A DNA stretch of 64,000 bases from Oegoconia quadripuncta (Eukaryota; Arthropoda; Insecta; Lepidoptera; Autostichidae), in the NCBI GenBank assembly GCA_949316235.1, contig OX438743.1:32023242-32087241 (forward strand). The letters are read 5' to 3'. A model generated the notes under the pieces. It was not told the DNA's origin and ran no database searches. It saw only the letters and a program-made list of their open reading frames with translations. The position numbers and the translations under genes were made by a program. Positions 52,201-62,000 of this stretch are shown one piece after another. Position 1 is the first letter of the stretch, and each line of letters starts with the position of its first letter.

Positions 52201-52584
52201 GCGTGTTTGCAGTGTTGTGAGATTGATGGATGATTGAGTTAGATAAATGATTAAGAATGCCTATATGTATATAATTTTCATAACTAATTTCTATTAAGTA
52301 ACCATACGGTGCATTGGTACTTTTACTTTAATACTGTATGTGAAAGACTGAATAAATAAAATAATAATTTGTTTATATGAAAACTTACTTAAATATTGTT
52401 CTCGAGCTTATAATTATGATGGTCATAGGTGTGGAGCGCGCCTCCCCTGCCAGTGTTGCTGTCCGCAGTGGAAGCGGTAAAAGCGCGGGTGTTGCCCGCG
52501 GTTGCGGTTACCGCAGTACCAGTGGTGGCACTCCACAACGCGTACACCTTCCTCTCAATCGGCGGGCTCAGGCTCGACGAGTGA
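37122..52584 (+). CDS. DPH6: Diphthine-ammonia ligase (DPH6) with fused RidA/YjgF domains, complete
   Basis: Thirteen exons: 37122-37236, 37981-38165, 38871-38944, 40181-40286, 41644-41813, 42074-42591, 43780-43964, 45276-45410, 47033-47194, 48300-48465, 50438-50539, 51553-51740 and 52429-52584. They sum to 2262 bp, giving 753 residues, and all phases match. DPH6 uses ATP and ammonium to amidate diphthine on translation elongation factor 2, the last step of diphthamide synthesis, in the cytoplasm. The PP-loop SGGKDS is at residues 8-13; VGHHGIELYAEAMELPLYRE, GAILSDYQRIRVENV and GEGGEYET (196-203) follow. An acidic linker (about 257-345) leads into two RidA-like domains (about 362-455 and 475-610) and a C-terminal part ending LSIGGLRLDE. 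Human DPH6 is the ATPase part alone; fungal, plant and many insect forms carry the fusion. The start MKTVALISGGKDSCYN matches the family start. Intron 1 has a weak donor (GTTACT). Confidence 0.95.
39780..40100. repeat. Dispersed repeat in DPH6 intron 3
   Basis: The sequence around 39835-40080 (GAGTTTTGTTTCGACTTAAC, then AGATTTGTATGGAGAAATGT) has the style of an interspersed Lepidoptera repeat and a 62-codon chance frame. I could not place it in a named family. Confidence 0.35.
41644..41813 (+). CDS. DPH6: DPH6 exon 5, GEGGEYET motif
   Basis: Encodes VAALGLDPRIHLGM and CGEGGEYETFTLDCPLFKK, the family signature near the active site. Acceptor TTTTAG at 41641-41643; donor AT/GTAAGT. Confidence 0.95.
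42074..42591 (+). CDS. DPH6: DPH6 exon 6, ligase end, acidic linker and first RidA domain start
   Basis: The 518-bp exon is the largest in the gene. It ends the ligase part (IHTDDPIAPVGYL), then has a Glu/Asp/Ser-rich linker (residues about 257-345, e.g. ELSETELESIEKLEKEEQ), then WYFIGGIVG. The donor is GTAGGT at 42592 (ATT A/GTAGGT); the GTAAAC four bases on would be out of phase. Confidence 0.92.
43190..43535 (+). mobile_element. LINE 3' fragment in DPH6 intron 6
   Basis: A short frame contains EGYKGRPKKRWMKNEL, which resembles the GRPKRRW motif near the end of LINE reverse transcriptases such as the one at 16280-16756. The remainder is decayed. Confidence 0.5.
44440..44660. repeat. Common Lepidoptera repeat in DPH6 intron 7
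   Basis: GACGCAACAAGAGGGGTGTT, then TTTGACCGCTATGTGGATGT, and later CAGAATCGGTTCAGCCGTTT. Parts of the same repeat are at 40320-40345, 40590-40800 and 32000-32170. Confidence 0.6.
45436..45575 (-). mobile_element. tRNA-derived SINE, family 1, body only
   Basis: Shares AAGTGAAGATGAGGTCGAAG, GTACTGACCCGGAAACCCCA and TATCTCTGACAACTGGAACA with the full copy at 46625-46928 in the opposite orientation. In DPH6 intron 8. Confidence 0.7.
46171..46301. mobile_element. MITE family C, copy 2
   Basis: AAACCGCTCTCGAGATTGAG at left and AATCTCAAGATCGATCC at right, with the shared core AATAGTATCAAAAAAATAT. It is copy 1 (35658-35787) read on the other strand. Confidence 0.65.
46625..46928 (+). mobile_element. 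tRNA-derived SINE, family 1, near full length
   Basis: B box in GCGGGTTCGTTCCCCAGCGG, then TACTCGGTTTGGTTGGTGG, GGCCGCCTGGCTAGCTACCA, CAGAGATAAGATAGCCAGTC, GTTTCCGGGTCAGTACGCTT and an A-rich tail. About 105 bp before DPH6 exon 9. Confidence 0.75.
47033..48465 (+). CDS. DPH6: DPH6 exons 9 and 10, second RidA domain
   Basis: Exon 9 (47033-47194) encodes VGEVIGTCGQIALVPGTMRL and HIRSVVQ; exon 10 (48300-48465) encodes SVCYMTHGAAVGEARR to HTDNNRFE. Both are GC-rich islands in AT-rich introns. The intron between them holds a decayed copy of exon 9 at 47981-48073. Confidence 0.93.
47680..47965. repeat. Dispersed repeat, copy 2 (relative of 35030-35310)
   Basis: GGCTTTTTGGCGGGAACTCG, GGCAGAATATTGTACGGCAA and TTTCGGGTTTCCTCAAGAAA match copy 1 in order. 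It sits directly before the exon 9 relic. Confidence 0.6.
47981..48073 (+). pseudogene. Decayed duplicate of DPH6 exon 9
   Basis: GTTAG/GTCGGCGAGGTGATAGCCACG repeats the true acceptor and first 43 bases of exon 9 with about six differences (VGEVIATCGQIAL still readable). Then about 85 bp of the middle are missing and a segment like the exon's end (GCCGT...GCGCG...CAT) resumes with an insertion. No donor follows in phase, so it is unlikely to be spliced. Confidence 0.7.
48580..48780 (+). mobile_element. LINE 3' end with (TTTC)n tail
   Basis: GCGACGGTAACTCGTCTGCT to AAAGTGGCGAATAAACAGTT, then (TTTC)4-5. The AATAAA plus short tandem tail fits a non-LTR retrotransposon 3' end. Confidence 0.5.
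48790..48943 (-). mobile_element. Non-autonomous Helitron-like element (minus copy)
   Basis: Minus-strand copy of 24881-25101: AGCTTTCCGCCCGCGCCTTC at the plus left edge is the reversed 3' hairpin end, and ATTTATAATATTAGTTAGAT is the reversed start. Confidence 0.55.
49155..49300 (+). mobile_element. SINE with a LINE-derived 3' tail
   Basis: tRNA-like head GGCCGATTGGTGTAGTGGAT (A box) and GTGCGGGTTCAAATTTT (B box), then CGGCGGTGATTACTTTCCAT, CAGGTGACCCGCATGCTCGT, TTGCCGCTCACTCATATAAA and poly-A. The tail is almost the same as that of the LINE at 3480-3560. Confidence 0.75.
49335..49475 (+). mobile_element. SINE body fragment, uninterrupted copy
   Basis: CCCGAGTCATGGATGTTTAT to ATTTATCCGTTATCTAGTAT and GACTAGATGATTGGTGTAAC. 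It is the empty-site reference for the copies split by other elements at 102-560 and 53210-54990. Followed by (ATT)n. Confidence 0.7.
50640..50825 (+). repeat. Dispersed repeat, inverted relative at 55370-55495
   Basis: CGCGACGTTGGAGTGAGAGT, then TTCGTCCAAGCGAATGAACA and TATCGCGCCTGTCATTATAG, matched on the opposite strand at 55370-55495 (ATTCGCTTGGACGAATTATA, CACTCCAACGTTGCGCGCAA). Confidence 0.6.
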
Positions 52585-52841
52585 TCGCACGGTACCTACT
52601 TATTTACTCTAAATAGTGACGAATTTACAAAGAGATGGAACGGAATAACATTAGTGAAAAGTTCCAAGCAATTGCCCTTTTCGCCCTTAGGAAAATAGCT
52701 TTAGCGGGTCCGCAAAGGACGCTAATCGCATCCGATGTTTACTTATTCTACTGCTTCCGACGATAATCAGGACTAAATACTAGTCCTATTTATTGTTTAG
52801 TTCATGTACTAAAGTACAAACTTTTGAAGTTTTTTTTTTGT

Positions 52842-52847
52842 AATAAA
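52842..52847 (+). terminator. Likely DPH6 polyadenylation signal
   Basis: AATAAA at 52842-52847, 258 bp after the DPH6 stop codon and about 15 bases before a plausible cleavage region. Inference from position only. Confidence 0.5.
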
Positions 52848-53233
52848 CATTCTTACAAGGGGCCATCTATTATATGACCACATTCAGCATGAAAATTATA
52901 TTCGCTGCTAAGGTAGCAAAACTCGTGTGGTGGAACTCTTAATACTTAATGCTCATTTTCTTTTGTAGATACAATAAAGCGTTTACAAACAACATACACA
53001 CAACAAATATAAATATGTATAATCCATTTTCTTTGTTTGATATTGGCCTGAAGTATCAAGATAATATGAACTTGTAAAAATTTGTACAAAGTAACACGAA
53101 ATTGAAAATGTAAAGATAAGGTAAAGAAGAGAAGACCACTCTCACTGCCAATATAATTTTGATGTTGACTGTAATCCTCACTCATTGGTTCCCATTTATT
53201 GGAACATTTACTCCCGAGTCTTGGATGTTTATA

Positions 53234-54894
53234 CAATGTGTCCCGGAGAGAAGTGACCAGCGGGCGTAGTTTGAAAATTTATACAAAATTATCGATAAAT
53301 CATTTAAATTTAGAGACCTAACTGCTTTTGTTTTTTAAAAATTGTTAATCCTTTTTTTTTAATAGACATGTCTGACCTTCTGCACTATTTTAGTCATAAT
53401 TTCTTTGTTTTTACGTCTTTCCCAATTCTTTTTTTTTTAATTCAGTGCTGTTATTATTATTCATCAAATTAAGTTATGAAAATTATCCCAAAACAAATAA
53501 ATAATTTATTAAAAAAGAAATAAACTTAAAATTCGACCAACAAAACTGTATTTCTTTAAGTTTAAAAATAAAAAAACGAAAAATGTCCCTATAACATCAT
53601 GTTTTTTTTAATTATTATGATACTACATGATATTCTCTAAAATATCCTCGAACAATGTTTTATGTTATTTCAAATAAATGTGAACGTACGAGACATTGTA
53701 ATTGACCTTTTATGCTCCAGTAACTAGATAGAGATAAGTTTAAAAAAATGAAAGTAATGTTTTAAGCAGTTTATTTGCACATTTAAGTGTTTTGTTATTA
53801 CAATGAATCATTTTGATTTTAACATGATAGTTTAATAATAAATAAAAGATACTTAATTTGTTAAAATGGTTGTTTATTAAGAAAAATCAGGTAATTAATT
53901 AATTATGTTTTCAAAATGACCGCCGTCAGCGGTTATGCAGGCCAGGCCAATGAAAATTATCCAAGATGGATTGGCAGAGGCGGTCCAGTAGCATGGCCCC
54001 CGAGGTCACCAGACTTGACGCCTCTTGATTATTATTTCTGGGGCTACATGAAGCAAAAAGTTTATGCTGTGCCAATAATTTCAAGAGACCAGCTGAAACA
54101 GAGAATCGATGCTGCTGCCGCAGAAATAGCGCAGAATCATGCAGAAATAAGGCGAACTACACTAAGGATGTCATTTAGGGCCCTGGCCTGCATAACCGCT
54201 GACGGCGGTCATTTTGAAAACATAATTAATTAATTACCTGATTTTTCTTAATAAACAACCATTTTAACAAATTAAGGATCTTTTATTTATTATTAAACTA
54301 TCATGTTAAAATCAAAATGATTCATTGTAATAACAAAACACTTAAATGTGCAAATAAACTGCTTAAAACATTACTTTCATTTTTTTAAACTTATCTCTAT
54401 CTAGTTACTGGAGCATAAAAGGTCAATTTCAATGTCTCGTACGTTCACATTTATTTGAAATAACTAAAAACATTGTTCGAGGATATTTTAGAGAATATCA
54501 TGTAGTATCATAATAATTAAAAAAAAACATGATGTTATAGGGACATTTTTCGTTTTTTTATTTTTAAACTTAAAGAAATACAGTTTTGTTGGTCGAATTT
54601 TAAGTTTATTTCTTTTTTAATAAATTATTTATTTGTTTTGGGATAATTTTCATAACTTAATTTGATGAATAATAATAACAGCACTGAATTAAAAAAAAAG
54701 AATTGGGAAAGACGTAAAAACAAAGAAATTATGACTAAAATAGTGCAGAAGGTCAGACATGTCTATTAAAAAAAAAGGATTAACAATTTTTAAAAAACAA
54801 AAGCAGTTAGGTCTCTAAATTTAAATGATTTATCGATAATTTTGTATAAATTTTCAAACTACGCCCGCTGGTCACTTCTCTCCGGGACACATTG
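53234..54894. mobile_element. Mariner-derived element with 713-bp inverted arms
   Basis: Arms 53234-53946 and 54182-54894 are each 713 bp and nearly identical reverse complements (a few substitutions). Ends read CAATGTGTCCCGGAGAGAAG and are flanked by TA on both sides, the mariner/Tc1 target duplication. The 235-bp spacer plus arm ends encode a mariner transposase C-terminus (frame 53916-54233, with PPRSPDLTPLDYYFWGYMKQ, containing the third catalytic Asp). Both arms carry the transposase stop region and 3' UTR, so the element looks like two 3' halves joined head to head. It split a SINE body. Confidence 0.85.
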
Positions 54895-54896
54895 TA

Positions 54897-54990
54897 TAAA
54901 TATTTATGTATGTTTATCCGTTATCTAGTAATCATAGCACAAGCTTTGCTTAGTTTGAGACTAGATGATTGGTGTAAGTGCCCGAAATAT
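54897..54990 (+). mobile_element. SINE body, second half, after the mariner insertion
   Basis: TAAATATTTATGTATGTTTA to GACTAGATGATTGGTGTAAG; the first half is at 53210-53233. Confidence 0.7.
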
Positions 54991-54999
54991 TTATTTATA

Positions 55000-57900
55000 T
55001 TATTTATATATTATTGGTAAATGGATAGATTCCTTTCAAGGTGTAATAGTAGACCTGTCAGCTTATTCTGCAATTTAATAGGTATCGTCATCGATTACGG
55101 CCTGACGTGTGATTGGTTGGTCCTTGCTCGTTCGGCAATTAGCGATTTCCCATTGACAATCATTATTGATAAAGTTACATAATACTCCGCCCGATTTGCA
55201 ACAAATATATCCAAGTAAAGTGGTTTTCACACTTTGAAAAGAATTTATTCTGTCCCGGTCAACCTGTATAAGAAATGTTTAGGCAGAATAGTATATTTCT
55301 TTTGTATACAAAACCACACACGTACGACTAGATAGTGTGCTCGCTCAAAGCCGAATAAGTGACTATTTTAAGATAGCTGCACTAGGTAGCCTGATAGGCG
55401 CGATAATATTCATCCTGCTCATTCGCTTGGACGAATTATACACCTATCCCACTCACTCCAACGTTGCGCGCAACAGACAATACGGAGATGCTTGTCTATG
55501 GTCTCTGCATTGACAAGCAACGGCAGCGGGGCGGGAGTTGTCAAGCTGCGCGGTTGGCAGTTTCGATAGCAGAGGCCTGACTGCGATTTCATTATTTTTG
55601 AAAAAAGTCTTTTCTTTGTTCCCAGGTCTCTACGCGAGAATTAAAAAGTAAAGATGCTTTATTGCCAGTTTATAAAATATATTTGCTGAATATTTTCAGT
55701 GTTTATAAGATTTTGTTAATTATGCTACCAAGTTTACCATACTGTAAGTCAAATTATATAAATTATTTTTTATTGGACACAGAGTTTCATTTATATTTGC
55801 GAGGTGACCTTTACCCTGCGTTAACTATCCTTGGCGGCCATTCTCCTAGGTAAGTTCATTGGTAATAACATAGTAAAAAAAACTAAATCAAGATAAATAA
55901 TCCAATAATTCTAGAGATAGATATTTATTGTAATTTTTCATGGAAAAATATTATGTAGTTTATACATTAGCGATTTTTGATATCAATGATAGAGACACTT
56001 GCATGCAAGTGTAACTAATATAGAAAGTTTAGTGCTTAATCTCGAATGGCAATCCCCCGAAGCCATTAGCACGAAAATTCGTTACCTCGAGAGCTAGTAA
56101 ACATAATTCTTTGAAAAGCAGAACCGAAGCACACACAGTTTCACAGTTTAGGGCTCGTGCTACCACCTCACTTAAATTCTTCGCGAGCTATTTCAATTTG
56201 TGAATAATTAACTATGCCCGTAATAGCAACGAATATTCAAACCAAAGGCTTCTTATTGCGATGATAACCCCGCAGGTAATATAATAAACCCCTAATATAA
56301 TAATCATAAAGTTAGCGCATTGGTTGAATTATAATAACCACAGACTATCTACAAGTAACGTTATAAAATACCCAGAATAATTAACACATGTTCATTGCAA
56401 AAACTGGCATGACGGATTCACCTCGCCTTGACTCAAACAATAAAAAAAAACAAAACTCAAATTAAATTTATTTTATTTTTTTACAAAATTGACCGAACAG
56501 TGCGAGATTTCTAGAACGTTTACACTTGCATTAAGTAGACATAAAGTTATCATTATTCTCTTAAGTTAAGTCTTAATAATTCACCTGTGTCGATAAAGCA
56601 ATGCGAATCCTGGGGGTAACACACAGTTGTGTATATTGTATAAAAGTTTTAACATGATTTGATGTATTAATTTGTGGACATAAAGTTTATCTTAAAATTG
56701 TCACTAAGTAAATTATGATTAATAATAACCAAAGCATTATAATTCTAAACCTAAACATTATACATTACACATAATAATGAAGTTATTGATCACCTGCACT
56801 TACACTACGATGTATAATACACAACATTGGGGGACAATTGCACACAGCAGTGGTTAAGACGATAGCGCGCAGAGATTACCATAAGTACAGCAAATGCATA
56901 CACTTGTTGAGACGTGCGTTACGTATACAGAAAGCCACTGATCGTCACGCGCCGTTGAATATCATCCTACAGCATGCGGAACAGTGACAATAATTACCGA
57001 GTTACACTTGCCGTCAAACCTATCTGCGAAGTTGGTATGGCAGAATGGACGCCTACTAAGTTGTGAGCATTCGTTCTTCGGATTCATTGCCTCCACAATA
57101 TAACATCAAATACTTGTGTAGCGTTGCTAGATAATATTGCCACTGTTCAACCTTATATTCACTTTGAAAATGGTAGTAAAATTTTAAACGTTTTTAACGA
57201 AAGGTTTCTCCTGGAAATGTATACCACCCAATTTGGTTATACTTTAATACTATCTCTATAACTCCGTAGAATAAATAAATATATTTCTAATGAAAATAAA
57301 CGTCATCCTTACTCTGAATTAAATAATTTGATCTTTCTATAATAAACCTATGTTAATATAATTGGGTTCGTATAATTTCCAGGAGCAGAAAGGAAGTATA
57401 TTAATTTATTAAGGTAGCCTATGTGTTTGTACTTTGAAATTAAGTAAGAAAGTAATTGTTAAAGAAGAGCTGCTGAATTTCATTCGTACAATTAAACTAC
57501 AAAAACGAAAATATCTTAACATAAGCTAAATAGTGTAATTTGTAATTAGTCAACAACTGTTTATATAGTACTTAAATCAATGTTTATGTATTCGGGGTAA
57601 ACATTTAATGTTACTAAATCCGTGTCGCAAGAAACTTCCCTAAAAGCCATCAGATAAATCTGATGTAGTAATAAGGGAATCCCACATTCGGGTTATAATG
57701 AGACAATCCTCCTTGAATATACAGTAATAATGGGACATTACATTGTATACGGTTGTATCCTTAAAAAAGTATAACTAAAATAAATACCTTAATAAGCAAA
57801 ATTAACAGTATGTAATCTAGTCTAAATAAAAAAGAAAACAAAATGCGCACTGTCTTCAGACCATATTGACCAATAAAAAATAAACAGTGACAAAATCAAT

Positions 57901-58702
57901 TTTTGGAACAAAACTCAAATGCATTAAAAGGCAGATGTAATCTTAGACAATTTATTTTTCGTTTTTGAGACATCACTTGTATAGATAGAAGAATAACTTG
58001 ACCAAAATTAATTCCCGTGATATAAGTTCACATACACAAACTCGCAATCGTTGCCATGACACTAAATTCACGTCCTCGAAACAAAACAGCACACTACAAT
58101 CTCGTCTTTCAAATAAATAACAAATCCTGAACGCATACACAATACATGATTTGTCTTGTAGATTACTATAAAAAGAACAATACTACTAATGTTTAAAATA
58201 GTACGATTGCCCAGCTACCCATAATAGTGAAGTTAGTATTAAGTTACTGTACAGTTTAACACGTTAGCGTCCTGCGACTACAGCTATCTAACCACTTGAT
58301 GTTGTATCTCCTGATAACCGTCTACGCCCACTACACACCTCGGCTGCGTCTGGCTCCCGCCACTGAGCCGACACACAACCACGACAAAGTTCTCAATGCA
58401 TAGAAAAAGAAGAGTTTGCAGCGAAAACATAAAGACAATACAACTAGTATCTCTTCACTATCCGATAACTTACATAGCCTACCAGTTAAACGTTATATTA
58501 ATCAGATTTATGCAACAGTTTACCTTACAACCGTATTACCGAAGCGAATAAGAGTATAAACTAATAACAGCTAGATATATTACATAGTCCAATTCTATAC
58601 ACTCATAAGGGACGCGCACTCGACCGAACCGAACCGCGGCCACTAAGATTACTCCACATGAATCCTACGACAAAAATATTAACTCTATAGAACGTTCGAC
58701 AC
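55000..58702. other. Intergenic region and possible 3' UTR of the PHD-finger gene
   Basis: No supported coding exon. 55370-55495 is the inverted copy of 50640-50825. From about 56460 to 58702 the DNA is free of obvious repeats and follows the minus-strand stop codon, so it may be a long 3' UTR; a minus AATAAA (plus TTTATT) lies near 56467. Unproven. Confidence 0.35.
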
Positions 58703-59025
58703 TCAGTCTCCGAAGTCCATACGCAGCGGCTCCGCGGCGGCGGCGTCCTCGGAGCCGTCGGACCCGTCGTCCGGCCTCTCGACGCGGTCGCACGACTCGC
58801 CGGCCTCGTTGGAGTTCTCGTTGCCCTTCGCCTGGCCCTGCATGCGGCTCTGCATGTACTGTCGGTGCGCGTACTTGTTGAACCGCCGCTTGGCCATGAA
58901 CAGTGTCGCGATGGTGCGGGGCGCCAGACGCACGGCGGCCGCCCGCGACGTGATGCCGCCGCGTCGGCAGTCGCCGCACGTGTAGTCTAACACGTTCAGC
59001 TGCGACACCGTCTGTCTAACGCACT
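58703..59025 (-). CDS. PHD protein last exon
   Basis: Completes the finger (HQ-ECVRQ...YTCGDC), then AAVRLAPRTIATLFMAKRRF and a Glu/Asp-rich end. Acceptor TCACACAG at 59026-59033; stop TGA at 58705-58703. High GC. Confidence 0.8.
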
Positions 59026-62000
59026 CTGTGTGACAACAACACGGCCCAGTTATTATTACTAGTCGGGGAGGAAACCGTGTTCATCCGCCTGCGGTATGAG
59101 TCGTGACAATCATGTTATTTCCTCGTCAAAGTACAATGCAAACAACAAGGATTTTCTGTGTATGGCAACCCTGGCAATAATTCCTCCGTCGGTAAAACTT
59201 TGCAGTGTGATAGTGATGTAAGATGGACAAATAATTCAATGGTCGATAAATTTAAATTTACTTATAGATTATTTGTCAATCATAATCTATAAACTGTATC
59301 ATACTACAAAATTTTGAGTGACGATAGAATTAATGTCCACGTCCTTGTTGCTTAGACTGTGAATCGAATTCAATTTTCTTGTTTAATTTATATAGATCAA
59401 TATATTTTAATCTCTTACCGCAGACAAGCTCATTCCTCTATAACCTAAAACAGGACAATGCATGGCACACACATTTCGGCAAGTCTATTCGTCCATTTGA
59501 CGATGAGTCCCTCGTGAATCTATTTGAAGGCGTTCACGTTTCACTACCGTCTAGAGAGGCAGATACTGTTGCTGTGTATTTACATCATGCGCCTACACAG
59601 GATCATCTAACACAAAAGCCTCCCATCGATATATTTACGAACAACATTTTTAAATGACCAACTTTCATACCAGGATATACGAGTAATTATTCATTTCATG
59701 GGCATTCCGTCAAAAATGCAATCATTCACTATATGATAGTTAAAGACAGCGATATATGGAAAAGTAAGCATAAAATACACAGTATACATACTAAAGCTAC
59801 ATTATCAATGGAGATATTGTATGTTCAATGTAATGGAATATTATGCAATCATGCCCACTATGCACAAGAAACTGAACAAAGCGATAAACGTGCGGACATC
59901 ACTTTGAGACAGGCAATCGCTAGACATAGAGTGGCAAGTATAACAACTTTTGCAACATATTTTTTATTTATAATGATAATGGGATTAACTGAAGAAGCTT
60001 AGTAAACTGATATTTAAAATAAATACAGAGTTTGAGTTAGAGGCGTACAGTTCTAGGCGACTTAGTTGGCAATTCGGAAAGCTGAAGAATACAAAATATC
60101 TCTGTCTCTTTATACTGCTTTCCAATTTGTCAACTAAAACAGCGGATGCGTACTGTACAACGTAACAGAGTCCAGTTTCGGAATGCGAGAGACGATGACG
60201 AGGACCGAAGTCCATGGCTCCATTGTCTCACACCCCTGATGTGCATACCCCGACTCTGTCAAGTTGTACCGCCAATAGGCCATCACGTCTGTTAATAAAT
60301 GTGTTAATTTGATATAGGTGCTTTATCATGCGACTCTTTATATCTGCGTGTTCATTAATATTACATATAGTTTTTAACTAATCACTCTATGTCCAGCCAC
60401 CGGTGATACAGGGATGTAAGCTCGGCGTTCTACTGCGTGACGTACCTTGATGGAGCTGCCTATCGCAGAGTTTACATATGACGAGTTGCATTGTCCCTTT
60501 CGGTCCGATGAAGGAGCGGTCGCACAGCGGGCAGTAGCGACCGATGCGATACGCCCTACGCACGCACACACACATACGCACCGTACGCGCAAGCACCGGA
60601 ACACAGAAACACGCTATTAGTATAGATACGAGACCTTCGCGCGTTGGAAGGACTCTGATTTTTATTACTCGTCTTCGATTTGCTCATATGTTATATTATA
60701 ATACAAACACGTATACATATATCTACATATATTAGTATTTTATTATATGAAGGTATGAACTAATACAATAACAGTAAATATAGTATAAGAAGGTTCTAAC
60801 AGAAATCGTTATACATACATAAATAAGAAATTGTGTCTTATAAGAATATTTCTTAGTTGATAAGAATAAGTATTTTTGTTTTGAGTGCAATGTAAGCTTG
60901 TTTATGATTATTTATAGGATGGAAGTCATTAAAAAATATGAATGTACAATTAAGTAGGTAATGACATTGACTTTTTATAATAACATAAAAAATGCATACA
61001 ATTTGGTTAAAAAATATATAATTGAACGAAACGATAAAAAAATATATAATACACGACACAAAAGGAGTCATAACATAACGCACAATTACAAAATATAATT
61101 TGTGTAAGTGGTTGTGTATTTAACAGATCGAAGACCAGTAATAACATCGAAATATTCAAGTTAGTGATCGCACGGAGTGTGATGGTCTACGCCCGTGTTA
61201 GTGTATTATTATTACAAAATGGGAGAGTAGTCATGAAGTTAGTCGAGATATCCGCAATGACTGATTGATGTGATGAGATGTCGACACCCATTGTCATCGA
61301 TGATCTGGATGTTAATTGAGGCAATACTCCACAAGTTCATGACAAAATTCATTTTAGAGAGAAAGCGAGATACTGAAGAGATAAGTCAAACTACACAACT
61401 GTATTGCATCAATTATTATAACAAGAAATGAGATCAATTAACAGTAAAATAAGGTAGAACAGTAATGTGATATTAATTTTGAAAATTTTATACAAAAGAC
61501 ATTGTTATAGAGACAAGACATTACATACATATTAAGCTCATCACCAAATATTATCACCTTGCTGTTCTTCTTTATTGTTTGCTCAATGCTAGATCGTAAT
61601 AAAAACTGATGGAACGAACATTTCAAAAAACATCAATGTAACAATGATAATACTTTAGTAAAGGAATAGCAATAAACAAACAATGTTGGGAAATGAAATA
61701 GACTAATAAAAAAATAACTTATATTAAATGTGTAGCATGCAACTTATTGAGTAATACTGAGGTGTGTGCTGTAAGAACGCTGCGTCGGGGAAAATAGAAC
61801 ATACTGCGGGGGCCAAAATGCTACGATAAACCAGAGACAAAGCGGATGTCGACAGAGTGAAGGCAGACGCCGAGACACAATGGAACAGCCTGTTAGTCCA
61901 CATAGAACACGCATGAGATGACGTGAGTAAACAATAACTACCAAGACCAGTTAACGTAAACAAATTACACATAAATCGTTTCAAAACAATTTGTAAAAAC

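Noticed and set aside
58665..58979. Arginine-rich 104-codon minus-strand frame
   Set aside because: Shadow of the PHD gene's last exon, which is supported by splice phase and the CGDC cysteine pair.
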